From assembly GCA_030765065.1 (NCBI GenBank), contig CM060988.1, positions 179,221,065 through 179,285,064 on the forward strand: a stretch of 64,000 nucleotides of DNA, in the 5' to 3' direction. A model generated the notes under the pieces. It did not search any database. It was not told the DNA's origin and saw nothing but the letters and a program-made list of their open reading frames with translations. The position numbers were made by a program, and so were the translations under genes. Source of the DNA: Deroplatys truncata. Its lineage: Eukaryota > Arthropoda > Insecta > Mantodea > Mantidae. Shown piece by piece: positions 47,272-56,716 of the stretch (positions within the stretch are counted from its first letter, which is position 1; the number at the start of each line of letters is the position of its first letter).

Positions 47272-50200
47272 CTACCCCGAGTTATACAATTTAAGCTGAG
47301 ACAGGTGAGCGCGGCGCCTGCAGGAAAAAGACAATTCTTGCAAAAGAACAGACACCCCCTTATAAATTCTGAGAATCTTAAACGGGCCAAGATAGCGAGG
47401 AGCTAACTTCGCGGCAAACGCATCTGCTTTTGAGGACTGAGGATAGTTACGGCACATAACAACATCTCCCACTTTGAATGGGGAGGGACGACGGGACGCA
47501 TCGTATCGCTGCTTTCTCATAGAGTGGCCTCTACGCAGATTATTCAAGGCAGCCTTCCAATTAGTACGAATGGTATGCGGAGAATTGTCAGCCGGTAATA
47601 AATCATTTAACGCCCACAAATTAGCCAAAGGAGACGAAGGTTGGTAGGCAAATAACAATGAAAATGGCGTCGTCTTATGAACCTCATGTCTCGCAGAATT
47701 GAAAGCAAACTGAAGTTGCTTCAAGTATTTATCCCAGCAATTGTGCTGCTGGTGATGATAAGCAATTAAAGCGGACTTAAGGTTACGGTTGACCCGTTCC
47801 GCTAATGAGGGGTTAGGGTAATAAGGGGTAGTAGTAAAATGCTTAATACCCCAATCAAAACAAAAGGAACGAAAGAGACGCGACTTAAATTGCGAACCGT
47901 TGTCAGAGACCAGATATTGAGGAGCACCAAAAGATCCAAATATTGTTCCAAGTTCCCGAATAGCGAGGCGAGCAGTAGCCGCACTCAGAGGTGAAATCCA
48001 TACGAACTTTGAGAAAGCATCAGTGAGCACCAATGCAAAAATATTTCCCTGAATAGAACGAGGGAGCGGTCCGATAAAATCTACAAATAGTTTTTCCATG
48101 GGCGCGGAGGGAACCTCCGAAGCCAAATATCCCCAATTTGTAGCCTGCGCGGGTTTGGACAATGCGCAAATGCGGCAAGACTTAACATGCTTTCTTACAT
48201 CGAAATCCATGCCCCGCCACATAAACTGTTCACGAATTCGATTTCTGGTTTTGGCAATTCCTAAATGACCCCCGAAAGGAGAATCGTGAAAATAACTGAG
48301 AATCATGGGAATAGCTGCCTTCGGAACTATGACTTTATAACGCCGATCAAAACTAGCTCTTCCCATCAAAACACCCTCATGAATCTTATAATCCTGCAGT
48401 GAAACTCCCGATTTAATTTGCTCAATAATTGAAGCCAACCCAGAATCGGTAAGTTGAAGTTCAGGTATACTGACAAACATTTCAGGAAATGCCGAAAATG
48501 AGAAACTCTCAATCTGAGTATCCGCAGGAGCATCCAAAGTCTCGAAATAAACACACTCCTCAGTAGGTTCGGAAAATACCCGGGTAAGAGCATCCGCAAT
48601 ACAATTTTCTGAACCTCTGATAAAGGAAGGTGTAAACTTAAAGGCACCTATCCGGACACCCCAACGCGCAAGACGACCTGTCTTCCTTGGGACAGCTAAC
48701 GCCCACGTTAAAGCCTGGTTATCGCACTCTAAAAAGAAATGCACATGTTCTAAGTACACCCTATACTTCTCCAATCCAAAAAGCACCGCTAAGGTTTCTA
48801 ATTCATATGTAGAAAATTTACGTTCTTCAGGAGATAAAGTACGCGAACTATAATAAATGGGACGACGACCCTCAGGAAATTCCTGCAACAAAACAGCCGC
48901 TAGCGCGCTAGCACTAGCATCCGTCTGTAAAATAAAGGGCATAGCAAAATCTGGAAAAGCCAAGACAGGAGGGTTTGAAATAGCCTCTTTTAGATCAACA
49001 AATGCCGCTTCCTGCTCCTCGGCCCACGCAAAAGTAACCCCTTTCCTACGTAAGCAATTAAGAGGTTCCGCCCGAGTAGAAAAATTTGAAATAAATTTAG
49101 AGAAGAAGTTAACCATTCCCAAAAATCGAGCCACCTCACGCTTATTCTTGGGTGCCGGAAAATTTCTAATAGCCTTAGTGCGATCTGGGTCTATGGTAAT
49201 ACCAGAAGGGGAAACCATATGGCCCAAAAATGATATTTGAGAGGTAGCAAAATGAACTTTAGACTGCTTAACTGATAACCCGGCGCTCTGTAGGCGACGA
49301 AAGACCTCACGTAAATGAACAAGATGTGAGTCAAAATCCTCGGAATATACTACAAGATCATCTAAGTAATGGTACAAATATTGAAATTTTATGTCCGAAA
49401 ACAAATTATCCAGGAAACGAGTGAGGACTTGCGCGCCCGTAGCCAAACCAAATGGGACCCTATTGAATTCATAAAGGCGCCAGGGGGTAGCGAAAGCTGT
49501 TAGATGCTTGGAATGTTCAGCCAAAGGAATCTGATGATAAGCATTGTTCAAATCCAGGGTCGTAAAAACGCGAGCCTTCGAAAAATGATGAGCAGCTGTA
49601 TGCAAATCGGGCAAAGGGGTACTTTCAATAAGTATTCTTTTGTTCAAGAGACGATAATCTATGACCGGTCTAAAATCCTGATCTCCCTTCGGTACTAGAA
49701 ATATGGGGCTGCTGTAATTTGAAGTAGATGGTCTAATAACCCCTTGGTCAAGCATCTTCTGTATTTTCTCTTTTAATATAGCCATCTTCGGTGGTGTGAG
49801 CTTATATGGAGATAACTTGACCGGAGTAGAATCAGTTAACTGAATTTCATATTGAGTCAAATGAGTGACCCCTAAAACATCTGTAAACAACGAATCAAAT
49901 TCCCCAACTAAATGCCCTATTTGCTTTGCCTGTGCAGGGGACAAATGAGACAGAGAAGAAGTAGCGCAATTTTGGGTTACCAAATTAATATCTCCCAAGG
50001 TTAGAGGGGGCCCAGGTGGTTTAAAATCCCTCACAAAGTCCAACTTTATCCGGGGAGCAAAATGAAAAGCGATCTGCCTAGTGGAAAAATCAATAGCCAT
50101 CCCAGTCCTTGACATAAAATCGGCACCTAGGACACATGCATAAGGAAGCTTGGGAACGACAAAAAAACTATGTTTCCACGTAAAACGTGGGAAACGTATA

Positions 50201-50460
50201 GTACATGATACTTTTTGAGTAACTTGAAAGGCCTGACCATTGACCATCAAACAAACCAACTGACACGTGGTTGCACGCGACATAATACATGGTAAATTTA
50301 ACCTAAGCCAATCAAGCTGAATCAAAGAGACAGAACTTCCGGAATCTAATAACGCCAATAAAGGCAACTTCTCAAGAGAAACTTGAACTAAGGGTTTACC
50401 CGAAAACGGATAACCACAAATACGCCGAGACAAACAAATGGTCGACTTAACCTTCTGGCG
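47272..50460 (-). CDS. pol: Gypsy pol polyprotein (protease, RT, RNase H, integrase)
   Basis: The open frame continues directly after the gag TGA, with no stop to TAG at 47272-47274. No ATG lies near its start; the first initiator-like codon is TTG at 50433, used here as residue 1. Aspartic protease LLDSGSSVS (Asp 30). Reverse transcriptase with TTLDLNNAYH (about 301) and YLDD (356-359). RNase H with ILQTDAS (Asp 515) and DNQAL (Asp 571). Integrase zinc finger H716, H723, C753, C756; catalytic VDFIGPL (Asp 785), SDNGSQF (Asp 844), SLAER (Glu 879). A GPF motif (YLGPFKI) lies near the C-terminus. All key residues are intact, so enzymatic competence is plausible. Expression presumably needs readthrough of the TGA. 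Confidence 0.93.
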   Translation of the reverse strand, partial: RQKVKSTICLSRRICGYPFSGKPLVQVSLEKLPLLALLDSGSSVSLIQLDWLRLNLPCIMSRATTCQLVCLMVNGQAFQVTQKVSCTIRFPRFTWKHSFFVVPKLPYACVLGADFMSRTGMAIDFSTRQIAFHFAPRIKLDFVRDFKPPGPPLTLGDINLVTQNCATSSLSHLSPAQAKQIGHLVGEFDSLFTDVLGVTHLTQYEIQLTDSTPVKLSPYKLTPPKMAILKEKIQKMLDQGVIRPSTSNYSSPIFLVPKGDQDFRPVIDYRLLNKRILIESTPLPDLHTAAHHFSKARVFTTLDLNNAYHQIPLAEHSKHLTAFATPWRLYEFNRVPFGLATGAQVLTRFLDNLFSDIKFQYLYHYLDDLVVYSEDFDSHLVHLREVFRRLQSAGLSVKQSKVHFATSQISFLGHMVSPSGITIDPDRTKAIRNFPAPKNKREVARFLGMVNFFSKFISNFSTRAEPLNCLRRKGVTFAWAEEQEAAFVDLKEAISNPPVLAFPDFAMPFILQTDASASALAAVLLQEFPEGRRPIYYSSRTLSPEERKFSTYELETLAVLFGLEKYRVYLEHVHFFLECDNQALTWALAVPRKTGRLARWGVRIGAFKFTPSFIRGSENCIADALTRVFSEPTEECVYFETLDAPADTQIESFSFSAFPEMFVSIPELQLTDSGLASIIEQIKSGVSLQDYKIHEGVLMGRASFDRRYKVIVPKAAIPMILSYFHDSPFGGHLGIAKTRNRIREQFMWRGMDFDVRKHVKSCRICALSKPAQATNWGYLASEVPSAPMEKLFVDFIGPLPRSIQGNIFALVLTDAFSKFVWISPLSAATARLAIRELGTIFGSFGAPQYLVSDNGSQFKSRLFRSFCFDWGIKHFTTTPYYPNPSLAERVNRNLKSALIAYHHQQHNCWDKYLKQLQFAFNSARHEVHKTTPFSLLFAYQPSSPLANLWALNDLLPADNSPHTIRTNWKAALNNLRRGHSMRKQRYDASRRPSPFKVGDVVMCRNYPQSSKADAFAAKLAPRYLGPFKILRIYKGVSVLLQELSFSCRRRAHLSQLKLYNSG

Positions 50461-51717
50461 TCATAAAGGTCGAAACTGTCGCCCCTGATTAGAAACACGA
50501 AGAAAACCCCGATTCACGGTCCTCCTATTGGGACAATTTCGTCGAACATGACCTTCCTGACCACACTGAAACCATTTAATAGTGGCCAGACGACGCGAAT
50601 CCGGAACAATGGCCGAAGAAGGAGCTGATGCAGTGGTATTAGGAGTTGCTAATGAACCCGGAGGCTCTGACAGACGCAGCCTATCAACAAGCATAACTTC
50701 ATTGAGTTTAGGTACCAATGCTTCCAACTGCTGCAAATTTGACGGCCGAGGTCCTAAAACCAAAGCCGACCTGACAACTGGATTGAGTCCTGATAAAATG
50801 ACATCACAAATTTCCGCTTCCGTATCAGGGAGCACCAACACTAAAGCAATTTCCTTAACCCGAACCATATATTCTGTAAACGGTTCCGTTAGACCCTGAG
50901 GACGAAAATATACGTCTTGCATTATCCTCGTGCATTCCCTACGTGGAATGAACATGTCTAATAGGGCCAAATGAAAGCGAGTCACAGGGTCGGCCAAACC
51001 AGCACACCGCATTAACAGGTCCGAAACTATCCCAGACACCTTGACAGAAAATAATTCTATCACTTGAGCCGTGGGTACCAAATAACGCTTAGCCATTAGC
51101 GTCAATCGAACAAGAAAATAGAGAAACTGTAAAGCTGATGGTACATCAACAATGTCGTTTAAGTGAACGCCCTCCACGAATTGCTGGAGGGGATGAGCGA
51201 GTCTAAGTGGCCGAAACGCAGACACCGCAATCGAAGGCTGAACCACATCTGACAATCCTTGATTATACAAGGGGGACGACCCAGTATCCTCCTGTGAAGT
51301 CCCAAAATCTTCCTCCACTTTACGGGCTAATTGCTTAAACTGATCCTTTAACTTTTGCAACGCTATACATGACTGCAAAGTAGGGTATCTCTGTAAGACA
51401 TAATCTAAATAGAACAAGTAATGTCGAATTCTAACTTGCCACCGGAGCAACTGTGCCTTAGAGGGAGAATCCTCGCGCCCAAAATCCATTAAATTATCCT
51501 GAATCTCTGCTAAGGCCAACGAGCAAGTGGACTCACACTTAGTCACTACCACGTGATCAATAGAAACAGTAATTAATGGAGCATCCTTAATTTGTCGGAA
51601 AACATCCAACATAATAGCCACTTCAGTTGTCATAGAACATTGACCTCCACGTACAACAAACTCTACCCACAATTCACCTTTCCGTAATCTTTCCACATTA
51701 GTAACCGATACCGCCAT
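50461..51717 (-). CDS. gag: Gypsy gag
   Basis: The ATG at 51715-51717 (protein begins MAVSVTNVERLRKGELW) gives 418 residues to the TGA at 50461-50463. Upstream sequence in the same frame overlaps the primer-binding region and has only a TTG, so this ATG is preferred. The middle has a retrotransposon-gag-like helical region (e.g. FIPRRECTRIMQDVYFRPQG, then LTEPFTEYMVRVKE). The C-terminus carries one zinc-knuckle-like motif, W-F-Q-C-G-Q-E-G-H-V-R-R-N-C, whose first Cys position is Trp (codon 50572-50574). Gag builds the particle and packages element RNA. pol follows in the same frame with only the TGA between. Confidence 0.9.
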   Translation of the reverse strand: MAVSVTNVERLRKGELWVEFVVRGGQCSMTTEVAIMLDVFRQIKDAPLITVSIDHVVVTKCESTCSLALAEIQDNLMDFGREDSPSKAQLLRWQVRIRHYLFYLDYVLQRYPTLQSCIALQKLKDQFKQLARKVEEDFGTSQEDTGSSPLYNQGLSDVVQPSIAVSAFRPLRLAHPLQQFVEGVHLNDIVDVPSALQFLYFLVRLTLMAKRYLVPTAQVIELFSVKVSGIVSDLLMRCAGLADPVTRFHLALLDMFIPRRECTRIMQDVYFRPQGLTEPFTEYMVRVKEIALVLVLPDTEAEICDVILSGLNPVVRSALVLGPRPSNLQQLEALVPKLNEVMLVDRLRLSEPPGSLATPNTTASAPSSAIVPDSRRLATIKWFQCGQEGHVRRNCPNRRTVNRGFLRVSNQGRQFRPL

Positions 51718-51814
51718 CTTGTAACTACGGATATGGTACAAGTAAGAAAATGAGATCCGGAGAATACAGAGCAAACAACAAACCCAAAAATATTCCCTAA
51801 CCAACACAGACAAA

Positions 51815-51838
51815 TCAATTAACCACGCTCTGCTACCA
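51815..51838 (-). other. Candidate primer-binding site
   Basis: In element orientation, 'actggtagcagagcgtggtt' lies six bases inside the 5' LTR end and contains the TGG expected opposite a tRNA 3' CCA. The tRNA cannot be named from sequence alone. Confidence 0.5.
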
Positions 51839-51844
51839 GTAATT

Positions 51845-53154
51845 TGCAATGGTTCCGCTGTTTGACTGAGTTAGGGAACCCCGGCCAAACGAAAAGGGAA
51901 GCCCTAACGAGTGCCGTAGGGGAAAACAAAAGGAAACCAGAACTCTCAAAAATATACTACTATTGATAAGTTTGTTTTTGGGTACTTTAATGATAATAAT
52001 AAACAAACATTAATAACCAGAACCGTAAAGCAACCATAAAAGAATAACTGTAAAACAAAAATGGCTTAAAGAGTAAAGCAACCAAAACCAATTGAGCAGA
52101 GCAGTAAAGGCAAGTTTTAAATACAGCAAAATTAAGTAAATCCAAAAATTCAACAAACCAAATCAATTTAGAAAGTTTATAAAACAAGGCCACTATAAAC
52201 ATCAGACCAAAAAAATTTAATTATGTTTAGCTAGTCAAAGACTAGCTAAGAATGTTGAACAAGACCGAAACAGACTTTAATGAAATTCAGGAAACCGAGA
52301 GCTTCAAAGTCCAGCTAAGCTAGATGTAGATAGCTTTACAACCCAACCGTTTTCAGTTACAAAGTTCAGCATAAATGGGTTCAGCATAACTGGGTTTTAA
52401 CTGCAATTACTGCTCTCATAATTTACACAACAGAATATCTGTAATTTTGAATTAACTATGCATTTTCAAAGTGCCCAAAATATGTAAAGCTCTACTCACA
52501 AATTTCTACTTATATTGCTTCTTGCCCTCCTTTTATCAAACTATGCAATTTCAGACGACAAATGCCAAAAGCTTTTCTCACAAATTTCACACTACTGATG
52601 CTTTTTACCTTCATGAATCAAAATATGCATTTTCAAATTGCACAATTGTGTAAAGCTCTTATCACAAATTTTAAACTAACTATACACTGAAAATCACGTA
52701 CTGAAAATATAACTCAACTGGAAAAGAAACAAAACACACTAAACCTATGAACAACTCCAAGAGCCAGTCACTTTACGAACTCTTATTTTCAAACACACAT
52801 AACGTTTTCCGCCCCAAAATTCACTCACCATTACCAGGACATAAAACTGATAATAAAGCCTACCTTTACATAAGGTCGATCCACCGAAAATCACAAAGAC
52901 GTTCCTTAAAAATTCATTACAAAAACTTCCACAATCCGCATGAGTAGTTGCCGGGCAGAGAGCTATCCCTGCAATGCGGACAGAAATCCACCACTCAGCG
53001 CGTACGGCCAAAGCACATGCCACGTCAGCAACCCACAGAGGAAAAAAAAAGAGAGCACCAAAGAGAGCGTTAAGCAAAGGGGACAAGCAACGTAAAGTGA
53101 CTGGCTGGATGTATAATACAGATACAAAACATAAAAAGAACACATAACAGCACA
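51845..53154 (-). repeat. 5' LTR of gypsy element
   Basis: 1310 bp. Position for position offset by 7613 from the 3' LTR, with no differences found. Carries promoter and polyadenylation functions for the element; I did not pinpoint a TATA box. Confidence 0.93.
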
Positions 53155-54957
53155 ACTGCATACACAACCTTTAAACATATCAAACTAATATTGTAAATAA
53201 TTTTGTTTCTGGTGTCCAGGGTTCGAATACCGATAAAATGTAATTTAATTATAAATTTAATAACTTCTAAACTAATTAAGATAAAGACGCCAAATAAACT
53301 TTATTGTCTTTATGTTATTAGGTACTATCTTGTGGATGTGTAATTAGATACCTGACGTTCTGGGTTCGATACTAATTTTAAATCGTCATTATCTCAGAAA
53401 CTAAGAGAGGTAGACGAGTGAACCAAAGCATGATTGATAGCTCCTATGAGGGGTAATTAATACTGTATATAATTTTCAATCAGTTGTCCTTACTTCGAAT
53501 CCCGATCTTTCAATCACTTACTTATTTTTCTCTATACTCTAGAATATATCACTTAGATTGATGCTGTAACTGTATACAGCACCTTTAAACATATCAAACT
53601 AATATTGTAAATAATTTTGTTTCTGGTGTCCAGGGTTCGAATACCGATAAAATGTAGTTTAATTATAAATTTAATAACTTCTAAACTAATTAAGATAAAG
53701 ACGCCAAATAAACTTTATTGCCTTTATGTTATTAGGTATTATCTTGTGGATGTGTAATTAGATACCTGACGTTCTGGGTTCGAGCCTAATTTTAAATCGT
53801 CATTATCTCAGAAACTAAGAGAGGTAGACGAGTGAACCAAAGCATGATTGATAGCTCCTATGAGGGGTAATTAATACTGTATATAATTTTCAATCAGTTG
53901 TCCTTACTTCGAATCCCGATCTTTCAATCACTTACTTATTTTTCTCTATACTCTAGAATATATCACTTAGATTGATGCTGTAACTGCATACAGCACCTTT
54001 AAACATATCAAACTAATATTGTAAATAATTTTGTTTCTGGTGTCCAGGGTTCGAATACCGATAAAATATAGTTTAATTATAAATTTAATAACTTCTAAAG
54101 TAATTAAGATAAAGACACCAAATAAACTTTATTGCGTTTACGTTACTAGGTAGTATCTTGTGGATGTGTAATTAGATACCTGACGTTCTGGGTTCGAGCC
54201 TAATGTTTAAATCGTCATTATCTCAGAAACTAAGAGAGGTAGAGGAATTGACCAAAGCATGATTGATAGCTCCTATGAGGGGCAATTAATACTGTATATA
54301 ATTTTCAATCAGCTGTCCTTACTTCGAATCCCGATCTTTCAATCACTTACTTATGTTTTCTCTATACTCTAGAATATATCACTTAGATTGATGCTGTAAC
54401 TGCATACAGCACCTTTAAACATATCAAACTAATATTGTAAATAATTTTGTTTCTGGTGTCCAGGGTTCGAATACCGATAAAATGTAATTTAATTATAAAT
54501 TTAATAACTCCTAAACTAATTATGATAAAGACGCCAAATAAACTTTATTGCGTTTATGTTACTAGGTAGTATCTTGTGGATGTGTAATTAGATACCTGAC
54601 ATTCTGGGTTCGAGCCTAATGTTTAAATCGTCATTATCTCAGAAACTAAGAGAGGTAGAGGAATTGACCAAAGCATGATTGATAGCTCCTATGAGGGGCA
54701 ATTAATACTGTATATAATTTTCAATCAGCTGTCCTTCGAATCCCGATCTTTCAATCACTTACTTATTTTTCTCTATACTCTAGAATATATCACTTAGATT
54801 GATGCTGTAAATGCATACAGCACCCTTAAACATATCAAACTAATATTGTAAATAATATTGGTTCTGGTGTCCAGGGTTCGAATACCGATAAAATGTAATT
54901 TAATTATAAATTTAATAACTCCTAAACTAATTAAGATAAAGACACCAAATAAACTTT
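53155..54957 (+). repeat. ~414-bp satellite, right part of array (about 4.3 units)
   Basis: The landmark 'ggtgtccagggttcgaatac' starts at 53211, 53625, 54039, 54455 and 54866, giving spacings of 414, 414, 416 and 411 bp. Units are about 95% alike by eye. The array stops at 54957 within a unit, at 'ccaaataaactttta'. No open frame of note. Confidence 0.92.
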
Positions 54958-54963
54958 TATAGG

Positions 54964-55000
54964 GGAAAGGATGCTCTCCTGAAACATTAGGTCTCTAGAT
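54964..55000 (+). repeat. 'aaaggatgctctc...gaaacattag' motif, copy outside the palindrome
   Basis: Closely matches motifs at about 57326, 57537 and 57563 in the left palindrome arm and their inverted copies near 63690-63960. Confidence 0.7.
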
Positions 55001-55007
55001 AGAAGTA

Positions 55008-55568
55008 TTTATAGGGGAGAGATAGGGAATACCAGGGCTGATGCTAGGCTAGTCAGATGCTAAAGGAGGGAGGGATATGCTTTATACGAGAGAGATAGGG
55101 AACACAAGGAAAGATGCTATACTAAACAGGACTTGAAGGGTAGAATATGAGCGATATAGCAAACCGAGGAGAGGTATTAGGATAGGAGTTTTGAATGATG
55201 GAGTAGGCGTTTATATGCGAGAGATAGGGAATACGAGGGTCGATGCTAGGCTAGACGGTGTTGAATGAGGGAATGCATCTTATATGAGAGAGGTAGGGGA
55301 ATATGAGGAGAAGTGCTAGGCTAGTCGGGAAGGTCTGAATGAGAGAGTATACGTCTATATGGGAAAATATAGGGAAAACGAAGGTAGGTGCTAGGTTGAG
55401 AGAGTCTTCAAGGAGGAAAATGCATTTATATGAGAGCCGTAGGGTATACGAGGAGAGGTGCTAGTCTAGACATGGTTTGAGGATTAGAGTATACGTTTAT
55501 ATGGGAGAAATATGGAAAAAGGAGAGATACAAGGATAGACAGAGATTGAAGGAGGAGGAATGTAGGTT
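55008..55568 (+). repeat. Degenerate ~70-bp purine-rich tandem repeat (about 8 units)
   Basis: Units begin 'tttatatg.gagagatagggaata' and continue 'gaggag.gatgctaggctag'. Starts recur near 55008, 55078, 55210, 55270, 55352, 55426, 55497 and 55567. The plus strand is strongly A+G rich. No coding frame. Confidence 0.75.
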
Positions 55569-55569
55569 T

Positions 55570-56160
55570 ATACTGTAATATAGAGAGTAATTCTATTATA
55601 AAACTTTTCTCATCCAGCCTTACAACACTTTTTATATACTTAATTTCTAAACCTTACAAACTTTATATTTGTTAAACAGTAGTGCGCGAGACGGAGAGGG
55701 ACAAACAGTATATCGGTTTACAGTGAAGTATACGTCCTAAACTATTCCCACCTTGTTTGTTCTGGATCTTCTCATTGTCTGTCATCTAACGTAACCACGT
55801 AACAAGACGTAACACAGGAAATCATACATATGGCACATTAAAAAAAATAAAGGTATATATAATGAAACATAAACAAGTAGACAGAGGGTCGTCGATACAT
55901 AGAAAACCAGGAGTTGTATGTACTGAGACCATAGATTAGTATAGGCAAACAACAAAGAAGTGAATTTATAGTTTAAATAGCCTAATATTTTCAAATATTA
56001 TTATAGTCTAAAAGTATATAACTTAATTATGTATCGAGTATTGAGAAATAAACGTTATTCATTATTCACTAATCTCAGATCACTGCAATTGTATTGAATC
56101 AATTCACAATTGCTAATGCCATTCAACTTTCATTTGTCTCTGATACATAAACAAATTGCA
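55570..56160. other. Unassigned AT-rich sequence
   Basis: No gene or repeat recognised. Confidence 0.4.
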
Positions 56161-56162
56161 AA

Positions 56163-56360
56163 ATGGAGAAGGACGAAAGTAATAAAAAAACTCAGGCAGC
56201 AAATTTTAAGAAAGAAGAGAAAGATATATGACCGACATTGTTTTAGAACACAAATTAGTGTTGAAAATAAAATGACTGATAGCTCTGCTAAGCGTAAGGA
56301 AGAGACATGGAAATAAATTGCAAATGAATACAATTCTAGGTTAGAAAAAGAAGATAAACA
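56163..56360 (+). pseudogene. Broken Myb/SANT-like (zeste-type) DNA-binding domain
   Basis: An ATG at 56163 opens MEKDESNKKTQAANFKKEEK and a stop follows at 56229. In a shifted frame, SVENKMTDSSAKRKEETWK, a stop and IANEYNSR follow. The order 'nF..eE', 'viEnK.tD', 'kK.e.W..Ia.eyN' is the signature of the Myb/SANT-like zeste-type domain found in many insect transposon-associated and regulatory proteins. At least one frameshift and one in-frame stop show it is dead. Downstream, RLEKEDKQHS suggests a little more of the same protein. Confidence 0.65.
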
Positions 56361-56506
56361 ACATTCATGTAAACCAATTTTTAAAAATCAGTTTAACTGA
56401 ATACATGTAAAAAAACATATCACTTTACAAAAAGTAATGCAGACAACATTTATTTTTTATAAACATTATCCTATTACATTCCTTTACAAAAAACCATACA
56501 TATTTC

Positions 56507-56716
56507 CTAAAGGCAAAGGTGATAGTCTAGACATTCTAAACACACAGTTATATAATCATATACATCACACAGAAAGAGACCATCATTATCAGTAAAAAAA
56601 CTAAACATCTCAACAATGTCTGAATGATGTATTTTATAAGTACAAGTTTTTTGATATTTCAAAGTTCCTGTTAACCATGGCAGTAATTGATTAACACAAT
56701 TTCTCGATCCTGTCAT
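56507..56716 (-). CDS. Uncharacterised 69-codon frame overlapping upstream ORF
   Basis: Starts at an ATG (56714-56716) that overlaps the TGA of the 155-codon frame as ATGA, in the -1 frame. It encodes MTGSRNCVNQLLPWLTG, then FFTDNDGLFLCDVYDY and CLECLDYHLCL. The composition is protein-like, acidic and Cys/Asp rich at the end. I do not recognise it. It could be the second half of one protein split by a frameshift, or a separate small ORF. Confidence 0.4.
   Translation of the reverse strand: MTGSRNCVNQLLPWLTGTLKYQKTCTYKIHHSDIVEMFSFFTDNDGLFLCDVYDYITVCLECLDYHLCL

Larger units (their letters stand above)
44232..53154 (-). mobile_element. Complete Ty3/gypsy-type LTR retrotransposon, 8923 bp, apparently young
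   Basis: Minus-strand element with two 1310-bp LTRs that I cannot tell apart by eye. It has a 4-bp target duplication 'actg' (44228-44231, 53155-53158), TG...CA LTR ends, gag, and pol ordered protease, RT, RNase H, integrase, which is the Ty3/gypsy order. There is no env-like ORF: the 1.73 kb between pol and the 3' LTR has only short frames. It is inserted in a 414-bp satellite unit. Identical LTRs imply recent integration. The in-frame TGA between gag and pol and an altered gag zinc knuckle are discussed separately. Confidence 0.95.

Noticed and set aside
48857..49240. Plus-strand 127-codon frame opposite pol
   Set aside because: Shadow of the pol frame on the complementary strand.
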